64,000 bases of DNA from Coix lacryma-jobi var. lacryma-jobi (lineage: Eukaryota > Streptophyta > Magnoliopsida > Poales > Poaceae): positions 121,087,631 through 121,151,630 of the forward strand of contig CM019825.1 of NCBI GenBank assembly GCA_009763385.1, in the 5' to 3' direction. This document shows positions 33,841 to 43,890 of the stretch, in pieces (the stretch's first letter is position 1; each line of letters begins with the position of its first letter). The position numbers were made by a program, and so were the translations under genes. Under the pieces are notes generated by a model, which saw only the letters and a program-made list of their open reading frames with translations, was not told the origin of the DNA and did not search any database.

Positions 33841-35367
33841 ATGTGTGTTTCCCTTTTAGTTGGGGAAGCATTTTGCTCGTTGTATCATAGTTGGATTTCT
33901 CTAATACCCTTTTGGTTTGGGTCTTCCTTTTTAGACTATCTTTTGCTCCGTTCCTTATAGGCTAGCTTTGCATGCATTTCATCATGTACATCTTGCATTT
34001 TAGAGCTTCATGTTTCGAGCAATGAGAATGAGGTTATGCTCTTTTTGGTATGCCCTATTTATTCATGATGATGCTTGTAGCTTAGGCTCTTTTTGATCAC
34101 TTGATACATGTTATGAGCTAAGCTATTTTTGCAAGTGGTGAACTTGATTAATTAACTATGAAACCTATAATTTGTTCACCATTGAGATTGGCAACTAGCA
34201 TGGGTAGGATATGTTGAGATCACTTGTGCTATCTTTTGTATGCTAGGTTGCTATGTCTCTTGCACTGAGTCATTCACTTGCTTGGATTGTTCATATTTAC
34301 CTTGTGCTTAAAATTTGATCCAAATCTAGTGAAATGAAAAGATCGAGATGGGATTGCATGTGTCAGCACATCACGGTATCGAGACTGTTTCTCATTGCAC
34401 ATTTGAGTTAAACTTGAGCCGTGAAGTGTAAGACCAAAACCGGTGCTTTAAGCTTCTGATTGCTTTTGTTGCATAGGCTTAGCCCGGTTGAAAAGTTAGG
34501 CAATGACCATGCTTTCAACCTCTCGCAATCACATGCTTTTAATTTGAACTTGTGTTAATACCGCTGCAAATTCCGATAAAAATTTGAAAATAACACAAGT
34601 TTATGCTTCATTCTATTGCATGATGATTGAACTTTGCTAGGGGTAGTTCACCTTTTATACTTGAGTTAGCACTTGCTTGATTTCCTGTCTATTCATTCTA
34701 AGTGCTATTTTAGTGGTGGACTCCTTTTCAAATGGCTTAAAATTGCTCATATGCTTAATTGTTCATATTTCGTATTCATTTGATCAGTTTGAGCCTTTGC
34801 TAGCATTTGTATTGATTGCTACACTTTCAGGGCAGCACCCTTTTGAGCATCTTTTCATTCTGATTGCTATACACTTGAAGCTGTTGCATTGTGCATATCA
34901 TGCATTTTTAGCTTAGTGTACATACCCCTAGCTCCGATACACCTTGTGTTTTACCCCATATGCTTTTGGTTGATGACTTGTCTTGTGTTTGTGTCAACTT
35001 TATGAGAAATGTTAAAACCCCCTCAGCATGTTCCCTTTTGTCAAGGGGGAGAAGATGTTTGCAAGGGGGAGCTAGAGTGTTGACACAAAGGGGAGAGTCA
35101 TGCATTTTGTGGAGAGCTTTGAGCAAGGGGGAGTTTAGCTCTTTTATGTTCTTCTTCAATTGGTATAGCCCTTTTATGTGCTTCAATTGGTATCCATCTT
35201 TTGGTATGGATTGTAATTGGTGTTATGAGCTTTGGTGCATAGCCTTTGTGTGTAGGCTTGCCTTCAGGAGGAGTCGCTTTGTCTTGCTGCTTCTCCGCGT
35301 GCTCCAAGTGTTTGTGCTCCATTTTGTGTTGAGCTTCTCTTTGTGTTTTTCTCAATCGGTATCGAGC
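33841..35367 (+). other. 3' non-coding region of Sirevirus 1 with extra polypurine tracts
   Basis: No protein match is seen. Tracts of the type CAAGGGGGAG occur at 35042-35052, 35061-35071, 35085-35096 and 35122-35132, in addition to the terminal one. Multiplied polypurine tracts upstream of the 3' LTR are a known Sirevirus trait. Confidence 0.7.
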
Positions 35368-35835
35368 CTGCTAGTCGTGTTGGGCCGTTGTTGCCTCTCT
35401 CTTGAGAGACTAGCAGTTTTGGCTTGGTATTTTCGATTGATATGGAGCCTTCAACTAGTTGTGTCGAGCCGTTTTGCCTCTGTCTTGAGGAACTAGCTGT
35501 TTTCACCAATTTTTGGATGCTTGTGATTAGTATCGAGTCTTCTGCTAGTTGTGTTGAGCCTCTGTGGCTCTATCTTTGAGGGACTAGCAGTTTTGCATTC
35601 TTATGCGTTGATTCAGCCTCAATTGGTGTCGAGCCTTGAGCTAGTGGTGTTGAGCCATTTTCTGCCTTTTCTTGAGAGCTAGCTCATTTTTGACTTGGTT
35701 GCGTCGAGCCGTTGCCCATGTCTTTGGGAACCAAGTCTTTCGCTCTGTGTGATCGAGTTTTGCTCTTTTATGAGTTGTTGCTCCGATCCCTTGCTTGGTT
35801 GCGTTGAGCCATTGCCCATATCTTTGGGGACCAAG
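35368..35835 (+). repeat. array of six 42-50-base hairpin units in the 3' UTR of Sirevirus 1
   Basis: Units lie at 35368-35416, 35452-35499, 35542-35590, 35637-35686, 35692-35737 and 35794-35835. Each has the core GTGTTGAGCC or a variant after the 5' stem arm, and CTTGAGG, CTTTGGG or a variant before the 3' arm. Stems differ but pair: CTGCTAGTC/GACTAGCAG, TGAGCTAG/CTAGCTCA, GACTTGGTT/AACCAAGTC. The second has one mismatch; the third and sixth use a G-T pair. Confidence 0.85.
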
Positions 35836-36220
35836 TTTTCGGTTTTGGTATCTCAAACCATCTCTTGTGCCTAGTTTTTGTCAATTCAATCATCAAGGGG
35901 GAGAAATTTCGACCCAAGTGAACCCAAGTGGATAAGTACCTTGGTTTCTTTTGTGATGATTGTTTGACAATTTATTTGAGATTGGTTTTTGAGTACCTTT
36001 TGGGATTTCATGAAACTCTTGTTTTATCTTGACTCTTCGGTTGTGTGGAGGCTTTGCCCGCTTTTCCCGTTTCTTTCAGGACCGAGAGCTTTTATTTGGA
36101 GTTTTCATGACCCTTCCTCATCTCAAGTAGCCTTGTGTCCGCTTTTGCTTGGCTTTTGGGCACTTGAATGAGTCTTGCCTTCAAACCCTTCCTTTGTGGC
36201 TTTATTGTTAGTCAATGCAT

Positions 36221-36236
36221 TCATCAAGGGGGAGAT
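36221..36236 (+). other. terminal polypurine tract of Sirevirus 1
   Basis: TCATCAAGGGGGAGAT abuts the 3' LTR start at 36237. An upstream twin, ATCAAGGGGGAGA, lies at 35892-35904. Confidence 0.85.
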
Positions 36237-38666
36237 TGAGAACATATATGATGAATGATTGACTTTGATAAGGAAAGTTTGAGGCTTTTCCCGGTTGAGT
36301 CATTATCTCGCTATGTGCTTAATGCTTATGACTAACCGGTGGCGTTGAGTTGTGGTGTGTTTCTGTGTTGGTGTGCGTGTGCAACATGTGTCTCTTGGCT
36401 GTGTTGATGTGCAGGTGTTGAGCTCGGATACAGTGGTCGATGGCGAGGTGAAGGTCAAGTAGAGACGTGTCGTGCCGACGGACCGGGAGCGGTGAAGGAT
36501 GGGCGTGCCGTGCGGCGGACGTGCCATGCCGATGTACCCAGAGCGGTGAAGGGCGGACGTGAGGCTTGGACCGACGGACCAGAGGGCCAGAGGACCAGCT
36601 GTGGTAGCTGGCACGTGGCATCGGCGAGCGAGAGCACATGGGGATGTGCGGTGCATCGGCCGAGTCGGGACGAAGACGATGGCGTCATGGCACTTGGCGG
36701 GAGGTCGGACACGGGCTTGCGTGCGGCGCAAGTGCCGTCGGCCAAGTCAAGAAGGAAGGCGAAGGCGTTGTGCCTGGCGTGGAGGCCGGATATGCATCGG
36801 CATCGGTGCCGGTGGTCGGGGTGTGCGAACCACATCCCGTCTACGGCGCGGGTTCGGTAGCTGAGCCTCGAAAAGCTACCATCGACGGTTTCCGAGTTTG
36901 AGCCTCAAAACTCGGGTGGACGGTTTCCGAGTTTGCGCCTCAAAACTCGGGTGGCCGGTTTCTGAGTTTGGGCCTCAAAACTCGGGATGGACGGTTTCTA
37001 GGTTTGGGCCTCAAAACCTGGGCTTGCGGGTTTCCGAGTTTGGGCATCAAAACTCGGGGTGTACGATTTCTAGGTTTGGGCCTCAAAACCTGGGCTGGCA
37101 GGTTTCCCGGTTTGGGCCTCAAAACCGGGGGAAGGTCCAAGAGGACGGTCGACGCGTGGCGGCGTGGAGAGGCTGGTGCAGCGGCGAAGCTATCCACGAG
37201 GAAGGCGCGGTGGTCGACATGACGGCACGTGGCGGCATCAGGGAGGTCGCGTCGAGGCGAAGCTACCGGATGTGCGGGCGTGGCCGTTGGATGAAAATCG
37301 CCAGGACTAGACGGTTTTACCCCTGGGGAGTATTTGGGTTGAGTGCTTAATGTAAGGGCATTTTGGTCTTCGGACGTGCGCCTATATATATGAGGGGGCT
37401 GCTAGGGCAGCCGTATCCTTTGGACGGTGTCTCTCTCATTTTGTGCTTGTGAGAGAAGGCTAGGGTTAGAGGAGAGTTGGCTCTTGTTCTTGAGCTTTTT
37501 GCCATCCAAGCTTTGTGTTGCTAGGATTGGCTTGTAGCCCGACACCGAGTGCTTAATCAATCATCCATTCCTCTGAATCCAAGGATCAAATTCGTGGTTG
37601 AATTCGCGTTTTGAATTTGTTCTTCGCGTTCTTCTTTTCTCCACGATTTTCTCTTTACTCGATCTCCCTCTACACTGCGTCTTTTGCGATTCCGTTTGAA
37701 TCAACTTGTTCTTTGAAGTGAGGAGAACATTTCCACCGAAGGAATTCATCTCTACCCTCACGAACAAGTAGATCGGGTCGAAATCATTTTTGTTCTTCCC
37801 TCTTCCCCTTTTCTAGTGTTCTTCGGATTTCTCATGGTATAGTTGGGTTGAAGCGATGATATCCTAGGATTAGCTTCCGAACACATAGAAGAACACTTGG
37901 GAGAAGTTTGGTTGCAGCCCCGTTCGATTTGGTGAAGATCCAATCGATTTTGATTTTGTCCCGTGGCGTTTTTGGGCGTTCTGGGCAGTGGCGGACTGTC
38001 CGCCCCCCAGCTGCGGACAGTCCGCGAGTCGGGGTTCCAGCCGGACCAGTGGCTGTTTGCCTCGGCGCTTTTCCCCTCGGGTGACCGGCGGACAGTCCGC
38101 CGTTGACCGGCGCGGACAGTCCACGAGTCGCGCAGGAGCGTCCAGCAGCTTTGCTGTTTTTGCCGTTTAGCCGGCGGACAGTCCGCCCGGGCTTTGCGGA
38201 CAGTCCGCCTCTGGCGCAGACAGTCCGGCACCTGCAGCCCGGACAGTCCGGGAATCGGCTGTAGGTTGTGTTTTAGTGCATTTGCTCTCCCGGCTTTTCC
38301 GCTTTGTTTCCGGACTTCTCGTTTGCTCCTATAGTTCACCTAGGAACCTCTTTAGGTATCTTTTCTATGTGTTAGCATAGGTATTTGGAGGAATCCCGAC
38401 GTAGCCCTCTATCTATGTTTGGGAGTGGGTCTTTTGGGACGAACTTGGTTCGGAGTTTTGAGAGTTTTGGTTTGCTCTCTTGTGTGGTGCCTCGCTGTGA
38501 TCCTAGGGATCATCCACCCTGTTTCCGAGGGTCGTGGGCATCGCGGTTGAGTCCGAAGCTTTTGGGGTTGATTTTGTTGGGACAGAGGCCGTAATTTCTG
38601 AGAAGAATTTTTAGGCTCCCATTCACCTCCCTCTGGTCGCCTTGCTTTATCATTTTTGGTCCTTCA
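36237..38666 (+). repeat. 3' LTR of Sirevirus 1
   Basis: The LTR is 2430 bp, beginning TGAGAACATATATGATG and ending GGTCCTTCA, followed by the target duplication GTGAT. It parallels the 5' LTR throughout, with scattered single-base differences and one missing palindrome copy near 38240. Hairpin units lie at 36892-37130, and palindromes at about 37990-38255. Confidence 0.92.
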
Positions 38667-38671
38667 GTGAT

Positions 38672-39263
38672 TCATAGAGTCTTTTGGCTTCTAAAAATAA
38701 CAATCGAGGAGCAAAGCTAATATGAACCTTCTCCCCATCATTGCCCATCGAATAGTAGCCAAAGGACGAATAAACCATATTATCTCCTAATCTCTTAGGA
38801 GACACTTCATAGTCCACCAACTTCATCCAAAAATGCATTGTCGGCTACTGAGACTAGAGGAACTGACCTAGTTGACTTGAAGTTGGCTAGGCCAACTTGC
38901 ACAGTGGCTAGAGGGGCAGCCAAAGGAATCGACTTAGCCAGCTTGGTATCGGCTTCGTAGTGGTAGGGAAAGTCGCTTAGCCGACTCTAATAGGCAGACA
39001 ACTATTTCTCTTTTATCGCTTGATTGATGGAAGATCAAATGGATTGCACTGAAGATCTCTTCTCCCAACTTTGCTAGTCCTTCTTGGTTGGTCTTCTTAT
39101 AGCAACACACTAGAGTTTGTGCATTTGTGTCTTTAACAAACCTGAAGGATACCATGTCAGTTGGATGTTCTTGGAAGTCGATGTGCTACTCTGGGCCTCA
39201 TGATCAATGCCCCTTGATATTTTCTCCACATTAGATTGGTCCAGATTGCTAATGATAATTATT
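38672..39263 (-). pseudogene. Gypsy relic, gag-protease spacer region
   Basis: On the minus strand, 38838-38650 reads as an open segment with LVDYEVSPKRLGDNMVYSSF and continues the old relic upstream of its protease at 28077, across Sirevirus 1. The rest, to 39263, has phrases such as AGTTGGCTAGGCCAACTTG similar to the 176-base repeats at 26891-27242. The exact domain is uncertain. The chromovirus LTR begins at 39264. Confidence 0.4.
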
Positions 39264-42122
39264 CGTAACACCCTAAATTTTGCTTTTCTTCAAATAGAGT
39301 TAAATTGATTTAATTATGTATTTTTGTGCGCATTTAAAACCTAGAGAAAATAATTATTGTATTAGAAAATAAAATTAATCTCAGAAGCAGAAACATGTTT
39401 GTGCATTCATGTTGGAGCATTCGAGATTTTGTGATGAGTGGTTTTGACCAAAATTCAAAGCTGAATTTGAAAACAAGTGAAAACATTTTGAAAATAGTTT
39501 AAACAAAAACAAAAGCCTTTCTCCTCCCTCCATTCTTTTCGGCCGGAGTGGCCTAGCCAATCCGGCCCAGCAGCGGGCAGAGGCCACGCGCGTGGGCGCC
39601 CCCTTCCCCTCTCTCTGTCTGGCTGATGACCGGGCCCTGCTCCTGCCCTCACAGACAAAGCTGGCCCACGTGCCAGTCGTCTCCAACCTTCGGTCATGGG
39701 AAAGCCGGACTCTCCTCCGACTCGGCGTCCATCCCAGGCCCGACTCAGCCTCGTCCTCATCTTGGCGGCCGAGCCCCCACGGTCTTAGACCCATAAATAG
39801 CGAGTCCCAGGGACCGCGCGCCGCTTTGACCGAACCCTAAGCGTAGCCGCCGCCTTGCTCAGAGATCGCGCCGCCACCCGAAACCCTAGGCGCCGCCGCC
39901 GCGGTGAATGCTCCTCTCTGTTCCTTCTCCGCCCAATAGATTCGGCCTTCAAGCTTCTCTGGAAGGTAAAGAAGATTCCGGTGTCATTCCCGTTCACTCT
40001 CTCTCGCTGTATAGCACGAACGACCTCACCGGAGTAACTCCGGTCATACCGAGCCGCCAAACCGAGTGCCCAGGAGGCTCCGGCCGGTCCTCGACGTCAC
40101 CACCACCCTAGGTGGATTCCCCTTGAAATTCCCCATCAATTTGTGTTTTTCCCGATGCAAACAGAGGCCGGAAACCCCTTTTCCAGTGAACTCCGGCGAG
40201 GAGCCGAGCTCCTGAGCCATGGCGCCGCCGCTGATTTTTTTTGCGCCGGTGATAGCGCCGCTCCCTCCTCCCCATCTAATCTGCACCTCACATCTGAGAT
40301 CCAACGGCCGAGAGTGAAGGATACCCCTTCGTATGGTTCTTTTGCAAAGAGGCCATTATAGTTTTCTGGGCCTCAACCCGCAATCCTCCCAGCACTATTC
40401 CTTGAGTCTTGAAAATCTTCCATCCAAGTCCCTTCATTTCACCTCATTTGAAGCGCAGTCCAGCTGATTTATCAAATTTTGTTTTATTTATTAAATCTGC
40501 AAAATCAAGTTTTAAATAATTACAGTTTTGCCACTGATTTCAAAAGCTTATATCTTCTCCGTTTTAACTCCAAATCGATCCGTTCAACTTGCGTTAGATT
40601 TGTTTCAAAAAGATCTTTCTAACCATATAACTTTTAGTACTGTTTTCTGTAATTAAAATTTGAGTTAAATCTAATCTAGTAATTAGAGTTTTGAAACTTG
40701 TTTAATTCATAGCTTCTCCGTTATAGCTCGGTTTTGAGTGATCTTCGCGTCTGCGTGTTCGTAGTGAAACGTAGATCAGTTTTTTAAAACCTTTTTATTT
40801 ATTTTTATTATGATTGGTGTACTGTTGTAATTAATCTATGTTTGCTATGCATGTATGTGTGGATGCCTGCGTGGTGTTGTTTGATCCGAGTAGATTGCCA
40901 GTTGTTTGTTGGTGCTCGAAGCATCTCTCGAAGTTCGGGATCAACGTCAGTCCTCGAGTCAAGACTAGTATAACAAGAGGCTCCTTGTTTCCTATTCACT
41001 AAATGCAATCTCAATCATATGCATGTGTCCAATGAATCGCCTGAATTTACTTCCTTGTTATTGTATACCATGATCCCTTGTTACCTATGGTTATTGCATG
41101 TGGCTAGTAATGCTTAGTTCGCTCAACTATAAACAAGGATGTGAAATATTGATTAATGATATATGCAATTGATGTTTAAAAGATGTTTTTTTAGCAACAT
41201 GGAACTAGGGGCTAGAGCATTGGGTTATGGTGCTCTAGTTTCCTATAGGACTTGTCATTAAGCGGCAACCCAGGATTTACAGTGCATACCTTGAGAACTA
41301 CATGGCTCTGGTCTGGCCAAGTAACATGAACTGTTCTAGTTTGCGAGCAGCTTACCGAAAGGGCAAGAGGGGTGTTCCTGGTGGACTCCAGCGCAACTGA
41401 ATCCTTAGCGGTTGCTACTTATTAGAACTAACTTGCGAAAGGCTACGTTGTGAACCCTGCCGTACAGCTCGGAAGTGTAAAATGCGCTGGCATATGGGTA
41501 TCATTGCTCAATGGGTAAAGATGTGCAACCTCTGCAGAGTGTTAAAAACTGATATATCAGCCGTGCTCCCGGTTAAGAGCGACCTGGATCCTTTTTGATT
41601 AGATGGTTACTTGGCTGGTTTGGGTTATAATGGAATCTGATGATATCTTTAATCATTTCACATTTTGGGAGCCTATGCATAATCTAGCAACTGAGGTTTA
41701 ATAATAAAATATGATCAACTAAAAGTGCTTACTGCAGTTCAACCGTGTCAAGCCCTTGAGCCTGCATCCCCTCTAAGTTATGCTTGCTAAGCGGTAGTAG
41801 CTTACGCTTGTTTTACTTTCTATATCTTTGGCAAAATCCCTGATGGGTACCAGATGGAGGTCTTCATGAGAAGTTTCCAAGAGAATAGGCTTGTGATCAA
41901 CCAGTTGACGTTTCCTGTGGAGTTGAAGGCTTCGCCAGAAGAGTAGATCTATAGTGTGTTTAGTGTTGTAAGACCATGTCTTTTGTAATATATGTTTTTA
42001 CGCTATGTAATAAAGGCATTGTCTTTGATATTACCCCTTCATTTGTAGCTATATGTGTGAATTGTCTTCCTGGGCACACATATGGTATGTATATGGTTTT
42101 GTTCTTAAAACCGGGTGTTACA
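39264..42122 (+). repeat. 5' LTR of the chromovirus
   Basis: The LTR is 2859 bp. It ends GGGTGTTACA. It begins CGTAACACCC, with C in place of the T present in the 3' copy, so the terminal TG is broken. A TATA-like box, CATAAATAG, lies at 39790-39798, before a G/C-rich leader with CCTAGGCGCCGCCGCCGCGG. ORFs on both strands here are composition artefacts, repeated in the 3' LTR. Confidence 0.93.
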
Positions 42123-42125
42123 AAG

Positions 42126-42138
42126 TGGTATCAAAGCT
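42126..42138 (+). other. primer-binding site of the chromovirus
   Basis: TGGTATCAAAGCT starts three bases after the 5' LTR and matches the initiator-Met type site, with A where G is usual at position 9. Confidence 0.8.
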
Positions 42139-43060
42139 ATGTCAACTGTAGGATGCAAGCCTAGTTAGAGAATGGTCGTCTTAAGGTTTATAACTTGCTA
42201 TGAAATCCTTGTTTTATAAAACCTTGTTATATTTCTCCTACCCTTGTGATTTATCTCCTCCTTGTGGCTATTTTAAAAAATCTTGTTCTTACCCTCACAC
42301 CTTGACTTGGCATTTCTTTTGATCTATCCCTCATCTCATTCTCGCGTAATATCAAGTTGGAGTCTTAGAGTTGAACCCATGGTATAACAAGAACGTTAGT
42401 TTCGAAAGTAGAGTTAATGAGTCATAATGCTTGATTTTTTATCCTTTCGTGTGTGAATGATTGTCTTGATGTTTATGCATGATTTGGATCTTTGTAATGA
42501 TTGTTGTGACTTGTGGTGTATCCCCACATTTTACTTAGAGTTAAGGTTTAGTCTTTAGGTCTAGTGCCTAGATAGTTGGGTTGGTTTTTCTCTTCTCTGT
42601 GTGTGCTGTTTTTCTGAGCAGTCTGAGATCATCAAGCTATATCTTCAAGTAAGAATGTCCAAAAATTATGAAAATTTTATGGATGAAAGTATACTTCTGT
42701 ATCTTTCGTTTGCCACTGGAATCACCTCCATATCTGTTATGGTTTGAGAGTTATGACCCTCATAGATTGAAATTTCTATGCTGCCTGGAAGTCTGAACAG
42801 TTTGGGTTGTGGTCAGTTTTCGACTTTGTTAACTTCAGAATCTGGGAAAGTGCTCTAAATAAAAGTTGTAGAGAATTTCATAAGCTTTCCAACCATATAA
42901 GTTCCAACTTCATATGATTTATAGATCTCGATATATGACTGTTTTTCTGAGCTGCTGTTGTTAGTTCTCGTTCAGAAGATTTCAGATTGACAGTTTAGTT
43001 ACATAAATGATTTTCGGTTCATGGTTCTCAACCAATGTTTGTGCTATATGTTGCAACCAG
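42139..43060 (+). other. 5' untranslated leader of the chromovirus
   Basis: No ORF is present. It contains modules such as AAAGTTGTAGAGAATTTCAT (about 42863) and TCCAAAAATTATGAAAATTT. The same kinds of module are in the solo LTR at 8177-11697 (for example AAAGTTGTAGAAGATTTCAT near 9744). Confidence 0.6.
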
Positions 43061-43890
43061 ATGGTTTCTACTAGAAGAAGTGCTGCACGTGATGCATTAA
43101 GGAATGCCACCAATGCTAACTTACCATCACCAAATCCTTCAACCATAGAGCAAGCTTTGACGATGCAGACTCAACTATTGCAAGCTATGGTTCATAATAT
43201 GGTGAATAACCAATATCAAGCACCACCTATTGATAAGCGTGGTGAATTTATGATGGGACATCCTCCAACCTTCTCTCATGCAAGTGATCCACTGGAAGCA
43301 GATGATTGGCTTAGAGCTGTGGAGCGACAACTTGACATAGCCCAATGTGATGATCATGAAAAAGTGCTTTATGCTTCAGGACAACTTCAAGGAGCAGCCT
43401 TAGACTGGTGGGAGTCATTCGAGTATGCACATCCCAATGATGCTCGTGCTATCACTTGGCAAGAATTCAAGGAGAATTTCAGATCTTATCATGTACCTGC
43501 AGGACTGGTAGAGCTTAAGCAAGACGAGTTTCTCAATCTGAAGCAGGGATCTATGTCAGTATGTGAATATCGGGACAGGTTCACTCAGTTGTCACGTTAT
43601 GCTCCGAAGGAAGTGGATAGTGATACTAAGAAGCAGAAGCGGTTCTTAAAGGGATTGAATGATGGACTTCAATTGCAGTTGATGACCGTTGTGTATGCCG
43701 ACTTCCAAACTTTGTTGGATAGAGCAATTTTGATTGAGAATAAGCGTCGAGAGATGGAAGAGAAGAAAAGAAGAAGACAAAGTCAAATTGCACATAGCAA
43801 CACACGCCCTCGCTACACTCCTCAACAAGAATACCAGCCGAGTTACCCAGAACCAGCTAGTCAGTGGAATCTCGGTCTTTCTCAACAATA
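43061..43890 (+). pseudogene. chromovirus gag, N-terminal part, cut by Sirevirus 2
   Basis: I start at the ATG at 43061 (MVSTRRSAARDAL), since upstream codons from 43007 are not gag-like. The retrotransposon gag domain is clear: ADDWLRAVERQLDIAQC, LQGAALDWWESFEY, WQEFKENFRSYHVP, LKQGSMSVCEYRDRFTQLSR and RFLKGLNDGLQLQL. A basic tail, REMEEKKRRRQSQ, follows. The frame is open up to the Sirevirus insertion at 43891 and resumes at 55603. Gag builds the particle that carries the RNA. Confidence 0.9.
43886..43890 (+). other. target-site duplication of Sirevirus 2 (left)
   Basis: CAATA, repeated at 55598-55602, marks the exact insertion into chromovirus gag. Confidence 0.95.

Larger units (their letters stand above)
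28078..38666 (+). mobile_element. non-autonomous Sirevirus (Copia) with gag-like ORF and no pol
   Basis: The element is 10589 bp with two LTRs (28078-30528 and 36237-38666), a tRNA-Met-type primer site, one long gag-like ORF, a small pol scar and a polypurine tract. The 5-base duplication GTGAT flanks it (28073-28077 and 38667-38671). Sirevirus traits are the multiple polypurine tracts, palindromic repeats in the LTRs and a gag with coiled coils and CCHC knuckles. It inserted into the old Gypsy relic. Confidence 0.93.

Noticed and set aside
34960..35496. 178-codon plus-strand ORF, rich in F, L and C
   Set aside because: It spans the polypurine tracts and the first hairpin units of the Sirevirus 1 3' UTR. 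Composition makes it look membrane-like, but it lacks a conserved counterpart in Sirevirus 2.
39381..40304. ORFs of 60-137 codons in the chromovirus LTR (also 61279-62202)
   Set aside because: They are repeated in both LTRs, on both strands, over promoter and leader sequence, and have no family similarity that I recognise.
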